Shown in pieces: positions 36,473-50,181 of a stretch of 64,000 nucleotides of DNA. The stretch comes from Leptodontidium sp. MPI-SDFR-AT-0119 (Eukaryota; Ascomycota; Leotiomycetes; Helotiales; Leptodontidiaceae): contig JAHLEZ010000022.1 in NCBI GenBank assembly GCA_020726505.1, positions 310,001 to 374,000 of the forward strand, read 5' to 3'. The number at the start of each line of letters is the position of its first letter. Position 1 is the first letter of the stretch. Below the pieces are notes generated by a model. It was not told the origin of the DNA, did not search any database, and was given only the letters and a program-made list of their open reading frames with translations. The translations under genes were made by a program, and so were the position numbers.

Positions 36473-36657
36473 TGTCGTATAGGCACAGGCTAATGCTTAG
36501 TTAGTTGCGCGCTACACTAAATATAGTTTCTGCCACGTTATACCGCTTTCAGGAGAACAACGTGTTCCCCTGATTTCCTCATGTATTCTAGAGAACAATT
36601 AATCACTTTAATTCTCCCTACGTTGATCGCAAGGCTCTACTCCACTTCTGTACTACA
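36473..36657 (+). repeat. 3' LTR of copia copy B
   Basis: 185 bp, TGTCGTATAGGC.. to ..ACTACA, preceded by the polypurine tract GGCTAGGGGGTG and followed by CTTAA. Confidence 0.9.
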
Positions 36658-36662
36658 CTTAA

Positions 36663-38834
36663 TAATTAACTTATTAAAATAATTAATATTAACGAAGACT
36701 CGTTAGTTAAAGTATAGCTAAATAAGTATATTTAATGACTATTTTAGCTGATTGTAGTTCTTTATATACGACTACTTTAAGTCGTAATACTTAAGGAACT
36801 TCTAACTAATTAAGACGTTAGTATTTCTTAAGTTAATTATTAAAAAAGGGAAGTTAATTCGCCGGCGATTAATTGTTAAGGTAAGTAAGACGGCCGTGTT
36901 AATTAGCTTGCCTTTCTTACTATTATAGTTAATTAAGACGATTAACTAAGGAAAGGACACAAAGGAAATATTAAATTATTTAACGAGTTAATATACGAAA
37001 GAAGTTTTAATAATACTAAAAATATTAACTTTACTATTAATATATATAAGTATTTTAATAAAGAATCTATTTCTTCTTAGTTTAATATTAATTAAGAATT
37101 GTCGTCCTTTAATAAGAGCACGGAAATTAAATATTAAGTCCTTTTATAAGTTATAGCCTATGCCGAGGTATAAGTCTCTGCCACGGCTTAAGAGTTTTTT
37201 AATAACTTATTAGTCTTTAAATCTTCGCTAACGACTAATTAAGAAATTAACTTATTAAGAGCTTAGTCTCTACGGCGCTTAAGATAGTTATTAGCTTAAT
37301 AGCCGGTCTTACTATAGTAAAAACAAGTGTTAGAAGAGACGTCCTTAAGTATAAGAGGAAGTACAAGAGACTTTAGTCGGCGTAAGACGGGCGAGGGAGA
37401 GGGCGTACGCTAGCGGGCATTCGACGGTAGTCTTAGAGTTAGTAGTCTCTATACGTGAGTAATAAGAGTAAGTAAAGTCGAACGCCAGCTGTCTTTCTTT
37501 AAGATGTCGCGCGAGTCGCTAGTACTAGTATTATTAAAGGAGACTTAAGGGGCTTCGCAGATAGTAGTAGTAATACGTCTATTAGCTCGTCCGGCGGCGA
37601 TATTCCGTAGCTCGTGATTAAGACGGCTAAGAACTTATTAAGAGTTATATAATTTCTAGCGAATTTATACTTCTTAGTTTGGATATTATACTTAAGCTTA
37701 TTTAAGACTTTCTCGTATACGTTATCGAACTAGCGGTTAAGTAAGATTTTTTTAGTAGCCGCGTACGTTATAAACTTCGTACGAAATTCGTTATAAGTTA
37801 TATTACTTATTTGTAATTAGTTATACTTAAGTTTAATTACTTATACTCAGTTATAGTTAAAGAAACGCTAGTTTAAGGCCTTTAAGACGTTAGCGGCTTT
37901 ATTAAAGTCTTTAGCGAAGTTAGGGTTTATTTATTAAAGGATAATAGTCTTAGCCTCTCCTTTCGTATACTTAAAGTAAATATAAACTTACGATTTACTA
38001 ATAAGGAAGTTACCTAAGTACTTTTAAATAAAAAGCTTTATATTTATCTTTTAAGTATTATATTTAATTTCGCCCTTATAATTGCTAAAAGGGGTACGGG
38101 GGTACTTAACCTTATTAGGCTCAACGGCAAGGATAGTAAGGTTTAGCTTAGGGAGGTAATAGTCAGCGGTAAGCTAAAAGTCCGCCGTAAGAGTATATAT
38201 AGATCAGTTAAAAGGGGAGGGAGTACTAGTCTCTTAGTAAGGGTTATTAATAGTATATTAAGTGAGGGCTTATGTAACTACAACGACGATAGTAGAGTTA
38301 ATAAAGTCCTTAATTAGTTAATCTACCTTAGCTTATTAAGCGGGGGTAAGACCTTTTATATTAGTAGACTTTAGCGATATATTAAAGAAGCGCTAGGGTT
38401 TGTTCTTTAAGTCTAAGTCGAATCTGTTAAAGCTCTCTAATTCCTCCGAGAGAGTTTCGATCGAAGGGATGAGGGTATTAGTAAAGCCTAGCCGCACAGG
38501 GGCGCTTCTTTCTCTAAAGCTTCGCCGACGAGGGGGAGAGGTCGGCAGTAGTAGTAAAGTAAGATAAAAAGGTATTTAAGATTATTAATCGATTTATTAA
38601 TTAGACATGAGTTCGAAACAGGGGCGCGCGTTAAATTACAATAAAGTAAGTTAACCGCGGGAGAATATCTAGCTTTTTCTAAAATAGTCTATTACGAGGG
38701 CAGAGAAGTACTTATTTATCGAATAGGCTAAGGTGTTAAGGCTCGTTATTAATTTATTATAAGGGCAAGTTAATAAGGCGCAAGACTAAGTAAGATATAA
38801 CGCTTTATAGCGAAGGGGTATTAGTCTTTTTTTA
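36663..38834 (-). pseudogene. gag and leader of gypsy element E
   Basis: Between the 5' LTR of E (38835) and the B insertion. The minus strand encodes gag (Arg/Ser-rich near 37,400; Asp/Glu-rich segments), heavily stopped. The first kilobase matches element F (15801-16583) in reverse. Confidence 0.6.
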
Positions 38835-39136
38835 TATTACGGCTGGCTAAAGGTTAATACGACGAGTTAACTTAAGCTTTATATTTAGGCCTATAGTTAC
38901 ACTTAGAATCGAGAAGAAAAGACAAGGAGGAAAGGAAAGCTCTTTGTAAGGGAGAACTCGAGTATATATATATAAAGGACCCTCCTAATAGGGCTTAGCG
39001 TAGTCGAGTGCCATTTACGTTAATATGTCGCAGGCTCGCCACTTAGTCTTCCCTATTAGGCTTAGCGTCGTCGCATAGCCAGCGATGCTACGAGCCCGTG
39101 TCGGTTAGAATACGAGGCGCATCGTAGGTCGTAACA
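38835..39136 (-). repeat. 5' LTR of gypsy element E
   Basis: 302 bp; ends GTCGTAACA with intact CA; TSD GACAT follows. Confidence 0.88.
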
Positions 39137-39196
39137 GACATGCCCTTAATATTAAGTCGATCATCGAAGTCTGAAGAGCTCGACTGAGATTAGTGG

Positions 39197-39476
39197 TGTG
39201 GGAGGGACGAACCCCAATCTACATAATAAGAGGGTAGTATATAGCGAGCCACCGGAGGAGATTCTAGGCTCTATAAATAACAGATTAATTAAATCTAAAG
39301 ATATTACATATCTAGAGAGTACGAATCGGCAAAGGAGGGGAGGGAAAAGGTTCTAATAAATAGAATATATTTAGTATTACGTTCTTAACGTTTTGTAATT
39401 AAGTATTAGCTCTTTATATATACGAAGGACTAGCCTAATTATGTGACAAAAGAAATTAGCGGCTGTCCCCGCCACA
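39197..39476 (-). repeat. 3' LTR of gypsy element H
   Basis: 280 bp, preceded by GTGG; inner neighbour is the polypurine tract. Confidence 0.87.
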
Positions 39477-42400
39477 TGCGTCTCCCCCTTTAAAGACTCT
39501 ACTCGTCCTCGAGTAATATATATTAAAAAGAAGTAAATAACTAATTAGAGCGTCTCAAATCGTTAATAGGATACTATGTAGCCAGTGCCTATAAAGTCCC
39601 GTGATAGTTGACCTGTCACCTTTGAAGTAAATAACCGTCTCGCTTAGTACCTTCTTACCCCCTTATATAAGGCTAGCTCTCTCCCTACTAACCTTCTAAC
39701 TTTAACTCTCTAATATAATAATCTCTCCTTAATATTATTCTCTTTATAAAGTACCTTAACGCGTCTTAATCTCTTTCCTCCTTCTTTTTATTAATTAAAC
39801 GACGCCTCTTATACCTTCTCTCGTTATAATACTTCTAAAGAAAGTAAACTTCCCCGCTAAGCTTATGTTAAGATCGACTTCACTATTACTTTTCTTTACA
39901 CTACTAAGGCAAGATCTCCTTCTATTTAACGATGACTTTAGCTACTATAACTCTAGTACTCTTAAAGGTTTCTCTGCCGCTAACTTCTTTATATTTAGTA
40001 CTTTTAAGATAATAACTTTAGCCTTTACTATTAACTTTAGCGCGCTATTAGAGCTTAACACCTTTAACTTCGCTATTGCTTAGTCGTAGAGGTGACGTAA
40101 TAGAGAGCTTTTCTTTACTTTTCTTTTTGTCGAGTAATAACTTTAATATAATACTTGCGTTAACTTGTGCGCAGTCTCTCCTTAGTATTTCATACTTTAA
40201 TCTCTAAATAGTAACTTTAGTATAAAGTCAAGTGGCCTTAACGCGGTGAGTTAATCTTCTATAATACTATCTGAGCTCTACTAACTCGTTGTAGACCTTT
40301 GAGAAGAGTCCTTCGTTATTAGTTACCTTAAAGGTGTTATCAAAATCGGTTCGCTTTATTTCAGCCTAAACGCTCTCAGCTTTAACACTAAAAGTTAATA
40401 CTATAGAAGTCTCAACGCGCTTTAACTTCGTGAGTTATACTCTTATCTCTTCTCTTATACTTGACTAATTATTTACAGATTATATTAATACCTTTCTTAT
40501 ACTAATTATAATGTAATTATTGTCTTTAGTCCTTAACTTGTGTTTTAAGAAGTAACTAAAGTGAACTCTAAAACTTCACTTTAATGTCATTTAATTAAGT
40601 ATTAAATTGTCTAACCTCTTCGTAGCGCCGGTGCTTATATTCTCTTTATAAATTAAGGAAACGATATTATTTATCTTCTTTAAGTTCGTAAACTAATAAG
40701 AATCAAGGCTACTTCGTGTGACTACTCGTATTAAACTCTACCCCTTAGGTTTAAAACGTACGTGTCGCGCTATATTAATTTTCCCTTAGTAATAAGTCAC
40801 TAAATAGTTTTCGGGTCCCTTTATAAATACGCTCTTATTACACTTACGTAAGTCACACTACTAAAGATAAGTAATATTATTCCGCTAGTCTCTTATTAAT
40901 CAGTTAGTTAAATAGGGTAAAGGCTAGATCTGCTAATTTCGAAGGTTTATAGTAAAAAGCCGGGAAAAATAAGCAAACTAACGGTCGTAATACGCCGAGT
41001 AAAGTTAAGAGGCTATAATAGGTTTTTAGTTCTTAGTGTAGTAGAAATGGCCCCTTTTCCCCTTAACAGGTAAGTCACTTCTTGTTATTAAAGTTAATAA
41101 AGAGTCTTTGAAACAATTAAGCTTTTTAGGGATAAAAGAGTTTAGTTAACTTAAGTACTATTAAGCTAGCAGTAACTAAGTATAAGATAGTATATTGTGG
41201 GGTCCTATTGGCTAAAGATCTTCTTAGAATAGTGGTTCAGTTATAGTTAAGGTCTCTTAATTACTTTAGTTCTTTAATAAGAGTTGAAGAACTTGTTATT
41301 AATCTTAAGGTCGAAGCTAGACTTGACTCTTGACCGGTTGCTCTGTGAGTTGTTGGCTTTGTCCTTATTTGTTTTACTTAACGACACTTCTTAGAATAAT
41401 GTAATAGGCGGTAACGAAATATTTATAAGAACACTTAAGGTCGTACCCTTAGCCTTAATTAATTACTAGTACTTATTACTAAACTTGGCTAAAGGTCGAG
41501 GGTATAAAGTCTTTATTACTTTAGCGATATTAATGCGAGCCTAGAATAGCGGCACTCTTACTTATAAGTCTATTATAGTCGCAGAACTATTATATTATAT
41601 TTAAAAGTTATTTATAACTTATAGTCTCTTATTAATACTTTGAGTGTAAAGTATATTACTTCTTGTCTATTAGTACTAGTAAATAACAAGAGAAGTCTTT
41701 ATTCTTTTAAACTTTCCGACAAAAAGGGACTAAGAGGTATTAACGTATATATAAAAGGGGCCTTAACTTAACAAGCGAGAGACTTTAAACAGAGTTAATT
41801 AGGGGTAGTCGACTAACACTCGATCCCTGAAAGGTTTACTAACTAGGGGTCGTCGGCCGATAGTATACTTAGATTTCTAGCACGTGGGGTGAGGTTAGCG
41901 TTAGCTATATTATAGTTATTGACTTAAGGTTTCAGAGAGCACGGCTCTAATTCCGAGCGTGTTATTAACTCTTTACTAAGAGATTTCCTAGACTTTTACT
42001 TACTTTATATAAATCGTGTGATTTACTTACTAGTTTAAGGCTAGTTTGTCAATAGTACTCTTAGTATTATCCTTTATAGATCGCTATACGTTATATTAGG
42101 GTTTAATAGTTCTATAAGTATTAGCTTTGTCCTTAAGAATAATAGACTTACTTTATTATTTTCTCTCTTTTTATTAATTGCCGAGAGTTAGCGCTTAAGT
42201 ATATTACGTTTATATTCTTCAGGGTGTCTAGTACGTTAGACTCGAATTTCTGGCCTAAGCTACAGGTTTAACTTGCCGTTTTAGAATCTAGTTCTGCGGA
42301 TCGAGCCCGACAACTAGCCTATTTAAACGAAGTTACTTTTTACCGCCTAGAATATCGTTAGCTTAATAATAATAGTCTCGTTTTAAACTTGTCATATATT

Positions 42401-42956
42401 CGTATACAGTAAGTAGTTTATAAGGGCGCTAATTTCTTATTAAGTTTTACTTTAAAAGATAAGTGTTCTTATAATACAAGGCTAATGTTCTCTTTGACTT
42501 ACTTAGGGCTATATAAGCTCTTTTTCGTACTTATTATAGTATTAAAGTGTCCTAAATCGTGGTTCTTAGTAATACAAAGTCAGTTTGGCGATTATTTTAA
42601 TGATTTTGATATACGGCAGTATGTCGTCCCCCCCTTTAAAGACTAGGGGTACGTCCTCGTACTAACTCCTTAATACTAAAGCCTCGATACCGACGTGTTA
42701 GCTTTAAGTTTCGTGTCGCGACGGTTGCTCGTGGAAGTGAGTGATAGTTATTAAGGCTAAGTTTATTTAGTTAAAGAAATATTGTCAGCGACGCTAGCGT
42801 ATAAAGCGTGTATGTTTATTTTAAGTCAGACACTACTCAGTACTCGCTACGTTATTGTATTGACAATTCAGGGACTCTAATCACTATTTTATTATCCTTA
42901 ATACGCTATATCGTCGGAGTCGTAAGGTTCTCTAAGAATTCGGGGTCATTAAGGTG
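39477..42956 (-). other. Long unassigned 3' region of gypsy element H
   Basis: 3.48 kb between the pol stop (42957) and the 3' LTR. A second polypurine-like run (AAAGGGGGGGACGAC on the minus strand, ~42,624-42,640) lies ~320 nt past pol, resembling the one at the LTR. Frames on both strands can be read through RIP stops but are Gln-heavy and unconvincing; a plus ORF at 39865-40083 may be chance. Confidence 0.5.
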
Positions 42957-45900
42957 TTATAAATTAATATTTAATTCAAGATTTAAAGAGGTTAAGTTGT
43001 CGTCTTTATTAAAGGCCTCTCTTACTTTATTATTATTATTATAAATGAAGTTATTCCTCTTGTGGAAGAGCTTAAGCTTATTACCGGCGAAAGTTTGTCG
43101 TAACTAGGGGCTATTATCGCCGAGTTCCTTGAGTCTGTAATAACCTTTATTAGTATAGGTTTTAGCGATCTTATAAGGACTTAGCTACTTAAAGTCGAGT
43201 GCTCGGTTTGAGGATATATTATTCTCTCGTATTAAGTCCTATTAGAGGACTAAGTCTTTCTTTTTAAATAGTCTCTTTTGTATATTATGTTTAAGATTAA
43301 AAGCTTCCTTGCCTTCTTGACGACGCCAAGTCTTCTTAAAGATAGCCTCATTAATGTATTCTTATCTTATTTGAAATTGTGTAATCTTAAGTTATAGTAG
43401 CTTTAATCGGTCACGAACTTCTTTAGTAAATAATATTCTTTATATTAAGTTTCTTGTCTTAATAAGTAAGATCGCCTCCTTGCCGTATATTATGTAAAAT
43501 AATGTGTAATTAGTTAAACTATATATAGTAGTTTTATTAGTAAATAATACTACGGAAAGGTTATTAGTTTAACGTCCTTTTATTTTTAACAAAGCGTTCT
43601 TAATAAGTCTATGGCCTCGTTCGATTATTCCGTTAGCTCTGGCGTTATATGCCGAGATCTTGATTCGCTTGACTTCTATTTTATTAAGTAGTTCTAGTAC
43701 TTCCCTTATATTTTCAGTTCTTTTATTTATAATAAGTTTTTAAAACAACTTATGACGGCAAATGATATCTTCCTAGATGAAAGTAGCGATGTGTTTGGCT
43801 TCTTTAGTAAGAAGAGCTCTAGCTTCAGCCTATTTACTTATGTCGTCTCTTATAATAACAAGGTAGCCTTTTCCCTTGTGTAGTAATATATAAGTAATAT
43901 TTAATGCCCACTTTTCTATAAGTCTATTTAATACTATAAGGTAAAGAGGCTCCTTAAGACGTTTCGTTAATCGGAGTTAATAATTCTTATATATTTAAAC
44001 GTATTTTATATAATTAGTAAATAATCCTTTCTAAAAGTACCGCGTAACAATACAATAGTAAGTGCTTTCTCTCCCTTTGTGACTAGAATTATTATAGTAG
44101 CTTCGAAGTATAATTTCCTTTTCCTTATTAGTATTAATAATAAGCTTAATAGTAAAACCTTTTATAAGGAGCCTCTAAACCCGGCGACTGTGTACACTAT
44201 AGTTTAAGGCTTTTTATTTAAAAACACGGAACTACTTTCTAATTATATCTTTAGGAGTCTTGAGTGTCGTTAAGTATCAGGTAATTTACTAGTATCTTTC
44301 GCTGTATTTATTAGTTAAGACAAGTAACTCTTCTTTATTAGAGCTTGAACTATTAGAGGAATTAAATTCCCTTTCGTCTCTTAAGTGTTATACTTTTGCT
44401 TTTATATTTAATAAGATATTATTTTATTTACGTAGTTTAAAGTCTATTATTACTTCTTTAGATTCTAAATTAATAAGTTCTTTAGCGTTAGATACTTTTA
44501 TAAGGTAAATCTTATAAGCTCTTAACTCGGAAAGTATTTAATCCTCGTTTATATTACTTTCTTTCGGCGTGTCGTTAATATGCCTTAGCCTCTTAAAGAG
44601 CTAATTAATAACGACGTGTATTAAGCCTTTAATATGCCGAACTTCGAAATTAAACAGGCGTATCTAAGTAAGCTATTTAGTAAGTAAGGCGCTAAGATGA
44701 TCGTGGGCGGCTTTATTTAGTTAAGTAATTAGGGTATTAGTGTCTATTTTAATAATAAAGTGCACACTAATAAGCTAAATCTTGAGCTTCTTTAAAATAT
44801 AAAGTATACCTTTGTACTCTCGCTTAGTGGCATTATACTTAGCTTTAGTCTTACTCTAAAAACTACTCTCGTACTTTGTAAGTCGTATTTTGTTTATTAG
44901 AGGGTCTCTTTGGCCGAGGAAACCTCTTTAACTTGTGCTACTTAAGTCGACACTAACAATTATCTCTTTAGTATTCTCGCTGTAATTAATCTAATATAAA
45001 ACCGGGAATAAGTATAACGTATCTTTTAAAGTTTGTATTACTTTATCGTAAATCTCTAGGTCTTAAAAGAATTTAACTCCTTTTTTAAATAATACGTATA
45101 ATAACTTAGTAATTAGTCGGAAGTTTTTGATTTAAATTCGGAAGTAAATAATAAGGCCTAAGAATGCCTTGACTTTTATTAGGTTGTTTAGTGGGTTTTA
45201 GTTCTTAATCTTAATTAAGTGTCTTACCAAAGGTTCTTTTCCTTTAGAGTTATAGGCGTATCTTATAATATTTATACCGTTTAGATAAAACTAAGACTTC
45301 AGTTTAATAATAGCGCTTACTCTTTTTAAACGTTCTAGTGTCTTATCGAGGTTTTAAATATGTTCTAAAATAAATCTTTAGATTTTAGGACAAGCTTCTT
45401 CTTAGTTACAGTTTATATATAGTCCCTTAACTCTTATATTATTTAAGAATAATATAAACACGCTAAGAATTAGTAGCTTTAGTATACGAGTAATTGTTTT
45501 AATAAACTAAGTAATAAAGTTTATAATACTTTAAGGAAGAGTTATATTCTTAACTAAGCTTATATTTAAAATATAGAAGGCAGTTATGTCTCGGCTAGAC
45601 TTGTGGAGAGTTTATTAATTATAGCTAAAGTATAAATTAACGAGGCTAGCGACGTAGTAACCAGCGAATTCTTTAAAGAACTTATTTACTAAAGGTAAAA
45701 GATTAGTATCCCTTTATATAACAGCATTTAATATAATAGTTAAGTTAATAAGTTTGTATTTTCTAAATTCCTTCTTTTTTATTAAAAACTAAGTATTTTA
45801 GTATAAGCCTTTAAAAAGCTTAAGAATACCCTTATCGAGACGCTTTTGTATTATTTTCGTGACTTCTGGGACTAAAGCTCGGGCAACGGAAAGTTAAGGG

Positions 45901-48900
45901 CTTATTAAGCTTTGTGCTTAATAGTCTTAATAACGACTAAGGGAGAGACATCTTTATGGAATCTATTATATTCGGGTTAGTCAAACGTTATAGCTCCTTT
46001 TTTATTAATTATTATTTTATTAAAGAGAGCTTTCTCTTTAGGTTGTAATAGCTTCCTAACGTCAAGTTTGGCTAGTCTCTTTAACGTAAGTCGGGAGTTG
46101 CGGGGTATATTAGTAAAGTGTAATAATAATAAATCTTAATATTTCCTTAATTGTTTTTACTTAGTCCCTCTGTCTTTTAATCTCTTATATTAATTATTTC
46201 TCCCTCTTAGGGGGTCGCCTATAAGGTCGGCTTCGTTAACTAGCTAAACTTTCTTAACTTTCGATTTATATATAATATTAATCTAAGTAATAGTGTTCTG
46301 AGTACTCCGAAAGGGGTTTTTAATCGGGAGATTGTTATAGTTCTTTGTCTATTCGAAGGTAAGCGTGGCTTTAGTTAAAGAATTAGCTTTGAAAGCTTTA
46401 AGAAAGAATAGTTCCGTAGTTGACTTTTCTTTTAAAAATATATTTAAGATTGCCTCTTACTGAAAATTATTAAGTATTAATTTTAAGACGTAAAACTCTC
46501 TTTTTAAGTACTCAATAAGAATAGTATTGCCTTTATTATTATCACTTAGTACCGCTTCGTCCCCCCCTTTATAAAGCTTGCCTTTAAGCTTTAGTAATTA
46601 AGGGTTATATTGTGAGGGGTTAATCGAGCATTCTAAGGCACTAATAGTAGCGCTTGATATATAATTAGTTACTCTTTTCCCGAGAAGTCTTCTTTTTTAT
46701 AGTTATCTTTAGAATCCGTTTGTTTTAAAAAGATTATACTTATTTCGTTTTCTTCTTGAAGAGTTTTAGCGTCCTTAGTATCCTTTATAATATTATTAGT
46801 TTTAATTATAATAATGTCTCTTAATTACTAATCTTAAAACTAAATTAGTATAATACTTCTATTATAGTCTCTAAGATAGCGGAACAATACTCTAACTTTG
46901 CGGAAGAATAGAAAGCTTAAAATAACCTTTATATTAAGGGCGTCTATGATATAGAATCTATTATTGATAACGTAGTTACTTATAGTAACTGTAATATTGT
47001 TAGTAAAACTAATAAATCGGGACTTGACTTTAGTAATTGTTTTTAGGGCTATAGTCTAACTTCTAGTAATAAGGAGCTTTAAAAGAGTAGCTACTTTAAG
47101 TGTTATATAACTAACTTTAGTTCCTGTATTAAGGGTAACTTTAATATTAGTAACTTTAATTTAGTTAAGTATAGTGACAATAACCTTTAGTACTGGCGAG
47201 AAGTATAAGTTTCTTATGTTAGCTGTTGTCCCTAATAAGGCTACTTTAATATATAGTAGTTCTTGAGCGTGAGTGCGTTTCGTTAGAAAGTTCTTAAAGA
47301 TATACTTATTAAGTAGTATTATAGTTCTAAGTAATATTATAAGGATTAAACTAAAGACCGGGATAGCGCTAATTATAAGCCATAGTATTAAGTTATTAAT
47401 AAGAGCTTCTTATTATACGAACAATTGAAGTTATTAGTGTCTTTATTATGTTTTAAACTTTGCCGCTAATAGATTTCTTGGGATAAAGCTATGAGTTATA
47501 ATATGCTCTTCTTAATACTTATACTTTAACTTAAGGCCTTCTTGTTTGATTTCTTTAAGTCGTTGTCTATAATTTATAGTCACAGAAATATTAATAGTAT
47601 AAAAGTTTAGAAAAGTATATAAAGTACTGTAAAGTAGTTTTTAATATATAATAATATCTTCTTTAATTATTAACTTTAGTTCTTCGAACTCTAAGGTACT
47701 AATATTAGCGATTAATTCCTTTTATATATGTCAGTTAATTGTTTTAATAGAGAGACGAGATACTTTAAGCGGGTTTATAAGGACTATAATTTCTCTTAGC
47801 GTGAGGTTTCTGGGAAGCTCCTTTTATACGAGTAATTTATTTAAAATATTATTAAGCCTATAATTATTCCGAGTTAACGCCTCTTACACGTGAGGACTTC
47901 GGGATAACGCTATACGAGATATAAGTCTAAGGATAGTCGATAGTGTTATTAGTGCCTCAGACTTCGAAGCTCTCTTTCTTATTATATCACTAATAAGTGA
48001 TGTTTTAGAAGATATTTTTAGTGTCGTAATAAATGTTGTTTTTGTGTTTAAGTTAGAGACTTTAGACTTATTACAGGCTAGAATCTATTATAATATTATT
48101 TTAGTCTCCGCTAAGTTATTAACGTCTATAGTATTAATAAACTTGACTAGTTCTTTAATATCACGGGGTGCCTTTAGTTTACTATAAGTAAATTAAGACT
48201 TAATTTTTTCTTAAAGCTTGTCCGAAGTCTTATACGGCTCTTGTCTAAGTACTCCCTTTCGCTACTTAGTCTCGACTAGAGCTACTATAACTTTAGAATT
48301 AGTATTATTAATACTATACGCTAGTAAATTTTAGATCTGTACTAATTAGTATTCGGTGTAGTCTTATTAATTAATAATATCTGAGTTAATGTCCCTTATA
48401 GGTTCTTCGATAAGCTTAATATAACTTATAATAAGAACAGTCGGAGATTATATCCCCTTATTTCCCTTTTCCCTAGTAAGCGTAGCTTCTTTCCTTACTT
48501 TAAGAAGCTCTTTAACTACTTTGGCTCGACGCTTAAGGTTAAGGTCGTACGAGGTATTTAAGACCCGCGTTAAGATGTAATGTCTTTTAGACCTTCTGTC
48601 CGAGGGAAACTAGACGGGGTATGACTTCTTTCCCTCTTGTTATAGGCCGATGTAAATATAGTTAATGTCGTCGGCTTTATAAATAATACTAAGACTAATC
48701 TATTTCTTATAGTTATAATATTAATTCATATAGCTATAATACTCTTAGGGTCTTATGCCTAGTTAGTGTTAATTTATATATTAGCAGCAACTATAATTAT
48801 CCTTAGTACGCTTATTATACCTTAAGGAACTCGAATTTATTATATTATAGTCGACAATAACTTACTCTTAGGCCTCTTTAAAGAACATAAATATATTAAC

Positions 48901-50181
48901 TTTAGCAGTAAAGTTAGTATTAGAGGCTCTTTAAATTACTACTCCGAGAATCCTTATATGTTTTAATCCTTTAGTAATAAAGTCTAAATCTCTTATATTA
49001 ACTTTACTTAAGTTCTTAGTAACTTTCTTTAAAGTAGGGAGGAAATTAAGTGTAAACAGCTCTTTATCTTATTACTTTAGTACTCTAGAAATCTTGTCTT
49101 ATGCGGAGTTGTCCTTGTAATTAGCAAAGTCAAACTAGTGCCGGGGTATTAGTCTACTATTATAAGGCGGAATAATATAAGTCGTTAACTGAAGTACAAA
49201 GCGCTTAGCGAATAAGTTAATACTATTAGTATTGCCTTATACTCGGTCAGTAATACCTTACTTTTTAGTAATAGCGCTTAACTCCTTCTTGGAGTTGAGG
49301 TGGGCCTTTATAGTAAAGTAGACCTTTTTAAATAAGTTTATATTATTAATGTTTAAGGTTTTACTATTCTTAGAAGTAACTTATACAACTTTAATTCGTA
49401 AATTCTAAGGAAGAGAGAAGATAAATCTTATAAAAGCTTACTTATTAGTAAAGTTACTACGGTTAATATAGTTAATAGTAACCTCTTTAAATGCCTAAAG
49501 GAAGTCGCGGCACTATTCAGGAGTAGGCTCGCCGTCCCCTATAAGAGTCTTGAAGTTATACTTAAGTCAGTCAAGGTAACTATTAATATATAAGCGGTGT
49601 TCCGTATTATCGCGCTAGTACTCCTGAATTATAATATCTTTAAAGTTAATATAACTACCCTCTTTAAAGCCTAAAAGCTTCTGAATAGTCTATATATAAG
49701 CTTGAGTAACGTACTTAGTAACTTATTCTTTCTTGACTTGATTACTAGTGACTATATAAGCTGTAAAGTATTAATCGAGAATCTAGAAATAGTTACTAAC
49801 ATTAATTCTATTAAAGATAAGGGCATTTAGGGTTCCGGCGATAAGTATAGGCTAACTGAGATGGATTTTCAGGTTCTTTAAGTCGTCTATAGTAAAGGTA
49901 GGGCCGGAGTATTAATGTGGCCTTGTAAGATTAATAGAATTAAAGCCACTAGTCCCTTGCTTTTCTTTCTTTCCTTTATTTTTCTTTTAAGAAGTCTCCG
50001 AGGTTTAAGAAGTAGTGTCCTTAGAGAGTGTAGAGGTATTAATACTTGGCTTAATAGTGATTTTAAGTCTAAATAGAGGAATTACTCCTGTCAAAATAAA
50101 GTTAAGGGGTATTATAATATTACTAAACCCACTTATCTTAGGGTTACCGTAGCCGTAGTCGATGTTTCTGTTGTTCGACAT
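42957..50181 (-). pseudogene. gag-pol of gypsy element H (dead)
   Basis: Starts at ATG 50181, about 880 nt inside the 5' LTR, and ends at TAA 42957. RT, RNase H and integrase are recognisable in gypsy order; no chromodomain seen after the integrase. RIP stops throughout. Confidence 0.75.

Larger units (their letters stand above)
28707..36657 (+). mobile_element. Complete Ty1/copia copy B, best-preserved family member, nested in E
   Basis: 185-bp LTRs (28707-28891, 36473-36657) are flanked by CTTAA (28702-28706, 36658-36662); 7,951 bp including a 305-bp solo LTR. Plus strand: gag (~29,400-30,380) with a Cys/His site (CPYKVGSHRHKAIEC, 30,188-30,232); protease (LLDNGAITHLVN, ~30,585-30,620); GAG-pre-integrase; integrase (~31,250-31,800); RT with FIIFYIDNI (~33,985-34,010); RNase H (DTRRSFNSYIIILFRG, ~34,525); C-terminal PANGLIKNLSRQKFENFV (~34,890-34,940). 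The primer-binding site (28892) and polypurine tract (36461-36472) confirm orientation. An antisense accessory gene lies at 35270-36203. Many TAA/TAG; dead. Confidence 0.92.
24593..39136 (-). mobile_element. Ty3/gypsy chromodomain retrotransposon (element E), host to copia copy B
   Basis: LTRs of 302 bp (24593-24894 and 38835-39136) are flanked by GATAT (24588-24592) and GACAT (39137-39141), one transition apart. Span 14,544 bp; 6,588 bp without B and its TSD copy. Minus strand: gag ~38,600-36,700; RT ~27,900-27,500 with LCVDYQKLNALSKKDLY, FYRIYMSPENEDYTTF and YINNILIYS (YVDD box decayed); RNase H and integrase toward 25,300; chromodomain at ~25,200-24,950 (WEIKGILGSK...YYIKWLSADED). A polypurine run (GGAGGGGGGAG on the minus strand) adjoins the left LTR, the 3' LTR. 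Chromovirus by domain order. Fully RIP-degraded. Confidence 0.88.

Noticed and set aside
39865..40083. 72-codon plus ORF antisense in gypsy H, considered as an accessory gene
   Set aside because: Hydrophobic, low complexity, no second copy to compare and no splice structure; kept only as part of the unassigned 3' region.
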